DNA of 64,000 nt from an uncultured Alphaproteobacteria bacterium (GCA_943787225.1 CALSLP010000004.1:62001-126000), one strand, 5' to 3'; shown: positions 53,577 to 61,039, counted from the first letter of the stretch. Notes: generated by a model not told the origin, from the sequence alone. Numbers and translations are program-made.

Positions 53577-54701
53577 ATGTCAGACGGCGCAACGGACGAA
53601 AAATCACGCGTATTCCTACACGATAACTTCCTCGACTGGTGCGACAAGGAACCTGTCCCCGTCCACGAAGATTTCGGCATCAACCTGATGAAAATCGATC
53701 TCGCACCATGGGACCGCTACGGAATGGACGGCGCGGTATGCCTCCTTAAAGGCCGAGATGACTTCAACTCAATCTTTTGCTTTGAATTGCCCCCCGGCAA
53801 AAGCTCCAATCAAATGCAGCATATTTACGAGGAAGTCGTCTACATCATCGAAGGCAGCGGCTCGACGACAATAGAAACCCCTGATGGCCAGAAGCACAGT
53901 TTCGAATGGGGACGCAACTCGCTCTTCGCCGTACCCGTTAATTCGAAGTATCAGCATTTCAACGGTTCGGGGCGTGAACCCGCTCGATTCGCCACTGTGC
54001 ATAATTTCTCCTTCCTGATCAATTTATTCAGAAATGAAGAGTTCATCTTTAATAACCCGATGGCCTTCCCCGAAAGATTGGGGCCAAACGGATATTTCAC
54101 GGGTGATGGCGAAATGATTGAAATGCGTCCCGGCAGTCATCAATGGGAAACCAACTTCGTTGCCGATATCACCAATTTCGAGCTCAAGGACTGGGCAGCG
54201 CGCGGCAAAGGTTCTTCCAGCCTGCGCTGGATCCTCTCAGACGGTACAATCGGCTGTCATACCTCACAGATCGTCACGGGGACCTACAAGAAGGCCCATC
54301 GCCACATGTGCGGTACAAATGTCTTCACGATCGATGGTGAGGGCTATTCCCTGCTTTGGTATGAGGACGGTGAAGACGACATTGTTCGCGTCGACTGGGA
54401 CCATGGCGTGGTCGTGACGCCGCCTGAGCAAATGTTCCATCAGCACTTCAACACGGGCTCAACGCCATCACGCTATTTAGCCTTACAATTCGGCACAGTC
54501 CGCTACCCAATGACTTGGGCCAAGAAGGAAATTTGGAGTGGTAACGTCGATAAATCCGTCGAGGATGGTGGTGCCCAAATCGAATACGAAAACCAGATGC
54601 CCCAAATTCATAAAATATGGCTGGATGATATCGATAAAAAGGGTATCCCTTCCGAAATGGGCGATATCTTTGATGAGGACAAGGTTCGGGCCGGCAACTA
54701 G
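53577..54701 (+). CDS. bicupin domain protein, putative metal-dependent dioxygenase-like
   Basis: A 374-residue cytoplasmic protein with two cupin barrels. The first (about 68-140) has His82, Glu86 and His127 as likely metal ligands (QHIYEEVVYIIEG and KYQHFNG). The second (about 228-306) has HRH at 241-243 and HQH at 288-290. Gentisate-type ring-cleaving dioxygenases share the two-cupin layout, but I do not recognise a specific family, so the substrate is unknown. A GGAGG Shine-Dalgarno lies 5 nt before the ATG. Across tRNA-Asp and the element lie a UbiD-type decarboxylase and an acyl-CoA ligase, which makes a role in aromatic-acid metabolism possible. Confidence 0.75.
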   Translation: MSDGATDEKSRVFLHDNFLDWCDKEPVPVHEDFGINLMKIDLAPWDRYGMDGAVCLLKGRDDFNSIFCFELPPGKSSNQMQHIYEEVVYIIEGSGSTTIETPDGQKHSFEWGRNSLFAVPVNSKYQHFNGSGREPARFATVHNFSFLINLFRNEEFIFNNPMAFPERLGPNGYFTGDGEMIEMRPGSHQWETNFVADITNFELKDWAARGKGSSSLRWILSDGTIGCHTSQIVTGTYKKAHRHMCGTNVFTIDGEGYSLLWYEDGEDDIVRVDWDHGVVVTPPEQMFHQHFNTGSTPSRYLALQFGTVRYPMTWAKKEIWSGNVDKSVEDGGAQIEYENQMPQIHKIWLDDIDKKGIPSEMGDIFDEDKVRAGN

Positions 54702-54746
54702 CATTGCCGGCGGCGCTGGTTATAGGTGGTCTAATTTAGGAGAAAA

Positions 54747-54823
54747 TGGCGGGAGTGACGGGACTCGAACCCGCGACCTCTGGCGTGACAGGCCAGCGCT
54801 CTAACCAGCTGAGCTACACCCCC
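54747..54823 (-). tRNA. tRNA-Asp (anticodon GTC)
   Basis: A 77-nt cloverleaf on the minus strand. The acceptor GGGGGTG pairs with CACTCCC (one G-U), the discriminator is G and CCA is encoded. The D arm is GCTC..GAGC; the anticodon arm TGGCC-TGTCACG-CCA region displays GTC; the T arm is CGGGTTCGAGTCCCG. Its 5' 45 nt plus promoter are repeated at the far end of the adjacent element. Confidence 0.95.
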
Positions 54824-54874
54824 GCAATAGATGTGGAGCATGGTGTAATCCACCCTACCCACACAAGTCAATCA
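54779..54874. repeat. left copy of 96-bp element-bounding direct repeat (att-like)
   Basis: Matches 57516-57611 with 91 of 96 identities. The first 47 bp (54779-54825, tRNA-Asp from variable loop to 5' end plus 2 bp) are identical. All five mismatches lie in the upstream promoter half. It marks the left edge of the integrated element and forms part of the intact tRNA-Asp. Confidence 0.85.
54843..54871 (-). promoter_or_regulatory. tRNA-Asp promoter
   Basis: On the minus strand TTGACT (-35, plus 54866-54871) and TTACAC (-10, plus 54843-54848) are exactly 17 bp apart, about 20 nt before the tRNA. The copy at 57580-57608 keeps both hexamers and the spacing, while the differences fall in the spacer and after the -10. 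Confidence 0.6.
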
Positions 54875-54987
54875 CATCACTGAGTTTTTTAAGTACCTTA
54901 AAGCAAGTATTCCCAATGCCTATTAAAACACAGGTAAATTGATAAATGAATCCCCTTAAAAAAGGGTACCCATATTTGTAATTAAGT

Positions 54988-55007
54988 GGTGCGAGATTGG
55001 TGCGAGA
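54988..55007. repeat. tandem 9-mer GGTGCGAGA, possible integrase arm site (left)
   Basis: GGTGCGAGA-TT-GGTGCGAGA. The first 16 bases recur exactly at 57408-57423, next to the integrase start. Short repeats near both ends of a tRNA-integrated element are typical of tyrosine-recombinase arm-type sites; the role here is inference. Confidence 0.5.
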
Positions 55008-55015
55008 GTTGACCC

Positions 55016-55041
55016 TGTCCTTCCCCCCTAAAACTGGGCCA
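55016..55041. repeat. solo IS3-family terminal repeat (second copy of the IS left end)
   Basis: A 26-bp sequence starting TGTCC and ending CTGGGCCA. It differs at one base from the left end of the IS remnant at 56351-56376 and is in the same orientation. No transposase sequence follows it. It supplies the stop codon of the neighbouring 96-residue ORF. Confidence 0.7.
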
Positions 55042-55318
55042 TTATTTTGGCATGGAAAGGGGATTTGTAATAGCCACTACCCATGTAGAACCCAATACAC
55101 ATCTCAGGGTCATTCAGCCATGCAACGTAGAGATCAACCAGGACCTTCTTCAGAGCGTGTTTCTCAATCCCCGTGAGTGAGTTGAAACCAAGGAAGTATC
55201 TCTTATGGATGATGTCCACAAACCTGTTTACCTCAGGATGGTCTGACCATGTATGGACATCAATCTGACGGGAATGGTTGAGGGACCAAGGGGCATCTTG
55301 AGCTTTATATAGCGCCAT
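55028..55318 (-). CDS. hypothetical protein in the tRNA-Asp element, 3' end altered by an IS end
   Basis: About 96 residues from ATG 55318 (MALYKAQDAPWSLNHSRQ); the frame is open to a TTG at 55333. I cannot assign a domain. The protein is soluble and rich in Trp, Tyr and His, with IDVHTWSDHPEVNRFVD and LKKVLVDLYVAWLNDPEM as its most regular parts. The last codons (Ala-Gln-Phe-stop) fall inside the IS terminal repeat at 55016-55041, so the natural C-terminus may be lost. I have a vague memory of similar short proteins in alphaproteobacterial accessory regions but cannot confirm it. Confidence 0.6.
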   Translation of the reverse strand: MALYKAQDAPWSLNHSRQIDVHTWSDHPEVNRFVDIIHKRYFLGFNSLTGIEKHALKKVLVDLYVAWLNDPEMCIGFYMGSGYYKSPFHAKIMAQF

Positions 55319-55547
55319 AATTCTACCAATCAAAAAGTCTCAGTGAGCTTTTTTGCAATGGCAAATTATATACTAAAGGGTAGTGATTCGCAGAGATGGA
55401 TTAGATTTTTTAGTAATTTATTTAGGGTGTAGACTAAATGATGATGATCTCATCAGGGGTCGTCATCAGTTATTTCTTCAACACCCTTTGTATTCCCTAC
55501 CTTCTTTTACTGCGGTAATGACCTCGGACACATGACGGCCTCGCTTA

Positions 55548-55940
55548 TTACCTAACAATAAATTTGTCAGAGAGTAATTTTCGCTTGTCTACGCTGACTT
55601 CAACCGACCAACTCCCCTTCAGAGCCTTTACGCTTGCCCATGTTCTCCAATGCATTGGACTCTCAACTGGCTGTTTAATACAGGAATATTGAACTTCATT
55701 GCGGTCAAAGCAGAAACGGACGTAATGAACAGGCGTAGTGCAGCTTAGCTTAATAAAAGTGAATATGCGTTTGTCGTTCTGCGTAAAGACGGTACGCAAA
55801 TCTATTGGTACTCTATCCTTAACAGTTCGAGAAATTTGCCAGTTGGTAACCACGCAATCGTTAGCCATGGCGTCTTCGCTCATCAACAAGGTGCCGAGGA
55901 CTAGTCCCACAGAAACTTTACTTAGAAATATCCAACGCAA
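55548..55940 (-). CDS. exported protein with DUF2914-like C-terminal part
   Basis: A 130-residue precursor beginning at TTG 55940, supported by GGGGAAG 7 nt upstream. The signal peptide (about 1-26) ends AMAND. The mature part has four Cys. The C-terminal segment, HYVRFCFDRNEVQYSC...HWRTWASVKALKGSWSVEVSVD, resembles the DUF2914 pattern (basic-Trp-Arg-Thr-Trp-Ser, then Gly-x-Trp-x-Val-Glu-Val). The function is unknown. It lies within the mobile element, followed by 214 nt with only an AGGGTGT/ACACCCT inverted repeat (55423-55487 region). Confidence 0.6.
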   Translation of the reverse strand: MRWIFLSKVSVGLVLGTLLMSEDAMANDCVVTNWQISRTVKDRVPIDLRTVFTQNDKRIFTFIKLSCTTPVHYVRFCFDRNEVQYSCIKQPVESPMHWRTWASVKALKGSWSVEVSVDKRKLLSDKFIVR

Positions 55941-56070
55941 TTAATATCTTCCCCACAAATGAAAGAGTGCCTCGATTTTTTGGTGGCGTCCTCCGGAGGC
56001 CTGAATTTAAAAATCTACCGACATGCTCTAGGCGTTTTTGCATCACAAAAAGCGGATGTCTAGCCTTGTC

Positions 56071-56299
56071 TCACGTCAGCATCGGCTTGTCGTCCTGTGG
56101 AAGACCTTTTCCGAGGCGATACAAAATGCCGAGATTAAACTGGACAGCGGCATCCCCCTGTTCGGCAAGAGGTTTCCATTTACGCAGAGCGGTTGCAAAG
56201 TTACCACTCTCGTATGCGGAAATCAGCACTTTTACAAACACCTGTACATCCAAATAACAGGGCAATCGTCAGGCAGATGGTGGCGGTCAGTTTTCTAAT
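56071..56299 (-). pseudogene. remnant of a Sel1-repeat exported protein
   Basis: One frame encodes SAYESGNFATALRKWKPLAEQGDAAVQ...LGILYRLGKGLPQDD, an unmistakable first Sel1-like repeat, and then stops after 64 codons. A signal-peptide-like stretch (IRKLTATICLTIALLFG) sits just upstream in a different frame, where an ATT occupies the expected start codon. The gene has therefore lost its start, frame and C-terminus. Sel1 proteins are alpha/alpha scaffolds for protein contacts. Confidence 0.65.
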
Positions 56300-56350
56300 A
56301 CGGAAAGTCTGAAAGAGAATATTAGGAATGGGTAGAGAGAATGGGGTGTG

Positions 56351-56855
56351 TGTCTTTCCCCCCTAAAACTGGGCCATCGACTTCGTGCACGACAAGCTCG
56401 ACAACGGTCGGAGCTACAAGATGCTGACTGTCCTGGACGAGTACACCCGCCAGGTGCTGGCTGTGACGGTTCGCACCCGGATGAGGGCTGACGATGTGCT
56501 TGAGGCGCTATACCCACTCCTGCTGCGCCACGGCACCCCGGAATACATCCGCTCGGACAATGGTCCCGAGTTCATCGCACAGGCGATGCAGGACTGGCTG
56601 GCAAGGGTCGGCATCAAACCCATCCGGATCTATCCCGGATCACCCTGGGAGAACGGATACAACGAACGCTTCAACGGAACCCTGCGCCGCGAGGTTCTCA
56701 ATGCCGAGTGGTTCACCACGACTAAGCAGGCTCAGATCGTCATCAACCAGTGGCTCAGACAGTACAACCACATCCGTCCACATCAGGCACTGAACATGCG
56801 ACCGCCAATACCAGAAACTCTAATCAGGAATGGCACAGAACTTGGGGGCTAGACA
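56351..56855 (+). mobile_element. internally deleted IS3-family insertion sequence
   Basis: Left terminal repeat 56351-56376 (TGTC...CTGGGCCA) and right terminal repeat 56831-56855 (TGGCACAG...TAGACA) are imperfect inverted copies. Only about 505 bp lie between them, against 1.2-1.3 kb for an intact element. orfA and the first part of orfB are gone; the left end passes directly into orfB through the shared TGGGCCA. No clear target duplication is seen (left GTG, right ACA). The right end has cut off the integrase gene. Confidence 0.8.
56367..56852 (+). pseudogene. IS3-family transposase OrfB, N-terminally truncated
   Basis: The integrase core (rve) is largely intact: first Asp in WAIDFVHDKLDNG, second in RSDNGPEF, and Glu in NGYNERFNG exactly 36 residues after the second Asp, the DD(35)E spacing. 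HIRPHQALNMRPP at the C-terminus is typical. The N-terminal HTH_21 part and the OrfA partner are missing, so it cannot transpose alone. The similarity begins at the very junction with the left terminal repeat. The product is a ~160-residue fragment without a normal start. Confidence 0.85.
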
Positions 56856-57393
56856 ACAGCAGAAGACGTTCTTCTTCGCCATCCTCCAGCCTTCTGTCTC
56901 TTGGCTTATTCTCTTTAGGTTTGCTTATCAGGCGTACTGGATTGCCATTCATAGGCATATCCCATTCCTTATTGGCCGTCTCAAAGACGTGGCTAATCAA
57001 GCTTAATTCTTTTTTAACCGTACTTCCGGAGACTTCTCTTAATCTTTGGTTCCTATACTTGATCAGATGGCTTGGTTTTAGATAACCAAACTTGGTTGCC
57101 GCCATAGGGTCACGCATGAGCTTCTTCAGCCTGATAGCTTCAACCTTGTGGCCTCTCTTGCTGGGTGTCACTTCAGACAGGTATCTCTTCAGGACCTCTC
57201 CTAGTGTCTCCTCTGCCTTCTCATAGCCTGTGGTGAGCAGACCTTTTTCTATTTGTATTTCTGTCTCTCTTGCCCATGCCAGTGCGTGAGACTTCAGATT
57301 GAAGGTTTTGGTTATTGTTGGGTAATTAGACAGGCGTATTCTGGCTTGCCACTTGATGATGTCTTTGGATTGTTTCCTTGTGATCGTTGCCAT
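56824..57393 (-). pseudogene. tyrosine recombinase/integrase, catalytic domain missing
   Basis: The 189-codon frame starts at ATG 57393 after GGGAA. It encodes an N-terminal arm-binding domain (about 1-60, WQARIRLSNYPTITKTF) and the SAM-like core-binding domain (about 63-150). It breaks off at RDRRLEDGEEERLLLLSS, where the catalytic domain should begin; the last eight codons are the IS right end. The Arg-His-Arg-Tyr active residues are absent. Its position beside the right repeat identifies it as the integrase of the tRNA-Asp element, now inactive. Confidence 0.85.
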
Positions 57394-57407
57394 TTTTCAT
57401 TCCCATT

Positions 57408-57423
57408 GGTGCGAGATTGGTGC
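57408..57423. repeat. GGTGCGAGATTGGTGC, possible integrase arm site (right)
   Basis: An exact 16-bp copy of 54988-55003, lying 15 nt upstream of the integrase start. See the left copy. Its place between the right element repeat and int suits an arm-type or autoregulatory site; not proven. Confidence 0.5.
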
Positions 57424-57515
57424 CAATGGAAATACGAGCAAAAGGTTTAAATATCAGAGGACATTAAAAAGCTATGAAAACTACATATTACAGCGTCATA
57501 GACTAAAAAGCGGTG

Positions 57516-57611
57516 TCTGGCGTGACAGGCCAGCGCTCTAACCAGCTGAGCTACACCCCCGCGATAGGTGTGGCGCATGGTGTAATCCACCCTGCCCACC
57601 CAAGTCAATCA
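57516..57611. repeat. right copy of 96-bp element-bounding direct repeat (att-like)
   Basis: Counterpart of 54779-54874 (91/96 identical). It contains 45 nt of tRNA-Asp (57516-57560, minus strand, acceptor 5' strand to variable loop) without the 3' part, followed upstream by an intact-looking promoter (TTGACT-17-TTACAC, 57580-57608). The promoter points left, through the tRNA fragment, into the integrase gene. Confidence 0.85.
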
Positions 57612-57643
57612 TTCCTGCACGCTAATTTACAAAACCGGCATTT

Positions 57644-59044
57644 TTAAGTCGTTAACTTCGACTTATCGACCTTCCCTGTGGCGCCTTTTGGCAGATCAGG
57701 TACAAAATTCACGATGCGCGGGTACTTATAGGCCGCCATTTGTGATTTGCAGAATTCGATTATGTCCTGAGCCGTTGGATTTGCTCCCGGCTTCAACACA
57801 ATAAAGGCACAAATTTCTTCTCCCAAATCGCGGTCAGAAACCGAGATCACTGCCACTTCACTGACATCGGGATGGGCGTTTACCACTGTTTCCACTTCGC
57901 CAGCGGCTATAGTGTAACCACCCCGCAGGATAACTTCTTTCTTGCGGCCAACGATACTCACGAGACCATCCGGGCTAATGGTCGCCAAATCACCCGTTTT
58001 GAACCACCCCGCCTCCATAACCGCTTCGGTTTCTTCGGGGCGGTCAAGATATTCAGTCATGCAGGAATCACTTTTGATCCAAAGTTCGCCGGTCTGCTCG
58101 CCCTCTAAACTATTGCCTTGGTCATCAACAATTTTGAGGGAGACCCCTTTCGCGGCATGCCCAATGGACTGAGGGGTTTCAAGCGTGTCAACAGGTGAGT
58201 AACAAACCGGACGAAACAGCTCGCTCATACCGTAGCCACGAACAATCCTAATCCCAGTGGCATCCCGCCAGTCTTCCGCAAGCTCCCAGGGACAGGGTGC
58301 AGCACCGCTAGTCGTAAACCGTAGGCTGGAGAGAACCTCTCGATCTACATCGCCCATATCCAGAATCCGCCGAAACATCGTTGCGACACCGCAAAAGATC
58401 GTTGCCTGACTGTCTTTGATCGCTGAGAGCACTTCTTCAACGCCAAACCGTGGAAGGACCACGCTGCGCGCGCCTTTCAACAATGGCGCCATGACAGTGC
58501 CAAACAATCCGTATGAGTGGGCAAGCGGCAATACCGACAAGACAACATCGGCAGTTTCAAGAGCCAACGAAGAATCACACCACATATCCAAACCAACGCT
58601 CACTGAGCGATGGGACAGGACTGCGCCTTTAGGAACCCCGGTACTACCAGAGGTGAATAAGATTATGGCGGGATCTTCTGCATCGACATCAACAGTTGCG
58701 AATGCTTCGTTGCCATCAGGAATGTGATCAAGAACTATTGCCGGATTGAGTAACGATAATACCTGATCGCGCTCATCGGGCTTCAAACGGGCATTGAACG
58801 GTGTAATGACAAAGCCAGCCTTAAGCCCGCCAAAAACACCGATAATTGTATCCAGAGGATCATCGAAACAAATCGCGACCCGTTGGCCCTGCAAAATACC
58901 TTTGCTTTGCAGGAAGCCGGCAACCGCCCCTGCCTTTAGATCAAGATCTTGCCATGTGTAGCTGCGCTGACCTCCGACGAGAACGGTCTTATCAGCATGC
59001 GTTACTGCTGCTGCATCAAAGCTAGAAGCAATATTTGCCGTCAT
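57644..59044 (-). CDS. AMP-dependent acyl-CoA synthetase/ligase
   Basis: ANL-superfamily enzyme that activates a carboxylic acid to an acyl-AMP and then a CoA thioester. The 466 residues are shorter than most (500-560). The P-loop is AIILFTSGSTGVPKGAVLSHR (residues about 126-146; core TSGSTGVPKG). YGMSEL, TGELWIKSD, WFKTGDLATISPDG, GRKKEVILRGGYTI and the catalytic Lys in PKGATGKVDKSKL follow. The substrate is not predictable. The ATG at 59044 lies 4 nt after the UbiD-type gene, so the pair is one operon. This suggests activation of an aromatic or unsaturated acid linked to (de)carboxylation. Confidence 0.9.
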   Translation of the reverse strand: MTANIASSFDAAAVTHADKTVLVGGQRSYTWQDLDLKAGAVAGFLQSKGILQGQRVAICFDDPLDTIIGVFGGLKAGFVITPFNARLKPDERDQVLSLLNPAIVLDHIPDGNEAFATVDVDAEDPAIILFTSGSTGVPKGAVLSHRSVSVGLDMWCDSSLALETADVVLSVLPLAHSYGLFGTVMAPLLKGARSVVLPRFGVEEVLSAIKDSQATIFCGVATMFRRILDMGDVDREVLSSLRFTTSGAAPCPWELAEDWRDATGIRIVRGYGMSELFRPVCYSPVDTLETPQSIGHAAKGVSLKIVDDQGNSLEGEQTGELWIKSDSCMTEYLDRPEETEAVMEAGWFKTGDLATISPDGLVSIVGRKKEVILRGGYTIAAGEVETVVNAHPDVSEVAVISVSDRDLGEEICAFIVLKPGANPTAQDIIEFCKSQMAAYKYPRIVNFVPDLPKGATGKVDKSKLTT

Positions 59045-59048
59045 TCCG

Positions 59049-60407
59049 TTACGATAAAATAGATTTCACGTCGACGCCGTCCCAGACATCCTTCGGGAAC
59101 CGATGACGGGGCGTAAATTCGCTCAGTAAGGGCTTCGCCGTCGCGTCCATCCCCCACTTTGCGGTAAAGCCATCATCACCGGCAGTAGAGGGGTCGAGGT
59201 CTGATCCCCGGGCATTGCTGATAAGCACCATGTCACGATCAGGCTGGCATCTTGTTGCCAGAGCCCAGTTGACCTGTCTCTCATCATAAATATCGACGTC
59301 CTGGTCGACGACAACAACGCGCTTGATATATAGATCAGCGCCGAGCACAGCCATAATCGCATTCTTGGCCTGCCCTTTGAGGCGCTGCTCTATCGAAACA
59401 TAGCACGTAAAGGGGCTAGGAACCCGCACTGCCTTAACCGAAGGAATCATAGAACGAACCGCACGGAAAAGGTTTGCTTCCATTGGAATCGTCGACAGCA
59501 ACATATGATCGAGATGTCCAACGTTCATGTCATAAAAATAAGCCCCCTTACGATGGGTAATGGCTTTGACCTTTACGACTTCACGTTCCCGCGCCCCGAG
59601 GCTGTAACCGGTGAACTCGCCAAAGGGACCTTCATCTACAGTCGCACCCGGTAGGATTTCAGCTTCGATGATCAATTCGGCATGGGCCGGTACTGAAAGA
59701 TCAATTGTCTCACAGCGGACCATTTCGAGAGGCTCTTCAAACAATCCGCCCATGATATGGGTCTCGTCTTCGTCAACGGAGCCAATAGAGAGCGCCCCTA
59801 AAGCAATTGCCGGATGTACCCCAATGGCAAAGGCGACCGGAAGGGCCTCACCTTTTGCCTCAGCCATCTTGTGGAACTCCCACAGATGTTTGCCTAGCGT
59901 AAGATGGATGGAGGTTGTGTCTTTCCCGGTAATCATCAAACGGTTATAGGCACAGTTATAGATGCCAGTTTCCGGGTCTTTGGCGAATGAAATAGCCGCC
60001 GTAATATACGGACCACCGTCATCCCCGTGATGCACGATCTGCGGCAGGGCCCGCATATCAACATCCGCCCCCTTGATGATCACATCTTTACAAGGGCCGG
60101 TATTAACTTCCTTGGGAGGAATGGGGTTTTCCATCGCCGCGAGAAATTTCTTCTGCATCTCGCGAGGGCCTACGCCCATCGCCATTCCAAGCCGCGGACG
60201 GCTGGCGTGAAGATTCGTCATGACCTTAAAGTCAGTCCCTTTGACATTCTCAAAGACGAAGACTGGACGTTTCTTGGCTTCCTGCTCGGTTTTAACGACC
60301 GTGGCTGTAATTGTATGAGCCGGGTCAATTTCACCCGGAACAGATACGAACTCATCCGGACGCTCAGCTTTAATCCTGTCGATAAAAGAAAGAAAATCTT
60401 GTGCCAT
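59049..60407 (-). CDS. UbiD family decarboxylase
   Basis: A prenylated-FMN-dependent reversible decarboxylase, 452 residues. Visible landmarks are NCAYNRLMI (cofactor/Mn-site Asn151 and Arg156), the catalytic Glu region DEGPFGEFTGY (Glu259, Glu264), MNVGHLDHMLLSTIPMEANLFR and the C-terminal VVVDQDVDIYDERQVNWALATR. Family members act on 4-hydroxybenzoate, polyprenyl-hydroxybenzoate, phenylphosphate or acrylic acids. The partner CoA ligase argues for catabolism and against ubiquinone synthesis, which is inference. The UbiX needed to make the cofactor is not in the window. Confidence 0.9.
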   Translation of the reverse strand: MAQDFLSFIDRIKAERPDEFVSVPGEIDPAHTITATVVKTEQEAKKRPVFVFENVKGTDFKVMTNLHASRPRLGMAMGVGPREMQKKFLAAMENPIPPKEVNTGPCKDVIIKGADVDMRALPQIVHHGDDGGPYITAAISFAKDPETGIYNCAYNRLMITGKDTTSIHLTLGKHLWEFHKMAEAKGEALPVAFAIGVHPAIALGALSIGSVDEDETHIMGGLFEEPLEMVRCETIDLSVPAHAELIIEAEILPGATVDEGPFGEFTGYSLGAREREVVKVKAITHRKGAYFYDMNVGHLDHMLLSTIPMEANLFRAVRSMIPSVKAVRVPSPFTCYVSIEQRLKGQAKNAIMAVLGADLYIKRVVVVDQDVDIYDERQVNWALATRCQPDRDMVLISNARGSDLDPSTAGDDGFTAKWGMDATAKPLLSEFTPRHRFPKDVWDGVDVKSILS

Positions 60408-60566
60408 TGCCGCTAATCACCAATTTGCTTAATAGGAAAAATATATGCGCGAAAGCCGCACAGAATACTAAATTAGTTGGGTAGTCAACGATCACAACCG
60501 TGCACACATCACTGCCGGTTGAATTGATCGCTCACTTTAGAATTTAATGGTATTTGAAACATTGAC

Positions 60567-60642
60567 TGGTGGGCGGTGACGGGATCGAACCGCCGACATC
60601 CACGGTGTAAACGTGGCGCTCTCCCAGCTGAGCTAACCGCCC
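60567..60642 (-). tRNA. tRNA-Val (anticodon TAC)
   Basis: A 76-nt cloverleaf. The acceptor GGGCGGT pairs with ACCGCCC, the discriminator is A and CCA is encoded. The D arm is GCTC..GAGC; the anticodon stem CCACG/CGTGG encloses TTTACAC, giving TAC; the T arm is GGCGGTTCGATCCCGTC. It lies downstream of hupB and upstream of the UbiD-type gene, all on the minus strand. Confidence 0.95.
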
Positions 60643-60703
60643 TGTACTCAGTCAACGCGCACCCTATAGCACAGGGTTATCCATTGAAGGAAAGGTTTTT
60701 CTA

Positions 60704-60739
60704 GAAAAAATAAAACCGGCCGCCAAAAGACGACCGGTT
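60704..60739 (-). terminator. intrinsic terminator of hupB
   Basis: On the minus strand AACCGGTCG and CGGCCGGTT form a 9-bp stem with one G-U and an 8-nt loop, followed by TTATTTTTT. It starts about 28 nt after the hupB stop. Confidence 0.85.
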
Positions 60740-60766
60740 CTAAATTTTTCTCAACAAGAATGCCTA

Positions 60767-61039
60767 TTAATTAACGGCGTCCTTGAGACCTTTACCGGCC
60801 CGGAATTTAGGCTGGTTCGAAGCAGGAATCTGAATTTTTTCGCCTGTCCGCGGATTACGGCCTTCAGACGCTTTACGCGCCGTTACGCTGAAAGTACCAA
60901 ATCCGACAAGACGAACTTCATTCCCACCCTTAAGCGATGCTGTTACTGATTCAAAAACCGCATCAACAGCTTTTGCAGAATCCGCTTTGGAAAGTCCTGC
61001 ACTGGAAGCCACATTGGCTACGAGATCGTTCTTGTTCAT
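60767..61039 (-). CDS. hupB: DNA-binding protein HU
   Basis: Nucleoid-associated protein that bends DNA as a dimer. The 90 residues are the standard length: N-terminal MNKNDLVANVASSAGLSKADSAKAVDAVF helices (core KADSAKAVDAVF), VRLVGFGTFSVTARKASEGRNPRTGEKI with the beta-arm signature GRNPRTGEKI, and PKFRAGKGLKDAVN. It lies just downstream of lon, the common hupB position, and ends at its own terminator. Confidence 0.97.
   Translation of the reverse strand: MNKNDLVANVASSAGLSKADSAKAVDAVFESVTASLKGGNEVRLVGFGTFSVTARKASEGRNPRTGEKIQIPASNQPKFRAGKGLKDAVN

Noticed and set aside
55967..56298. Plus-strand open frames of 96 and 86 codons
   Set aside because: They are antisense to the Sel1 remnant, which gives a clear family match on the minus strand.
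54900..57515. CRISPR array or defence island in the tRNA-Asp element
   Set aside because: The repeats are only two copies each and have no spacer periodicity; no nuclease, methylase, toxin or other defence gene is recognisable.
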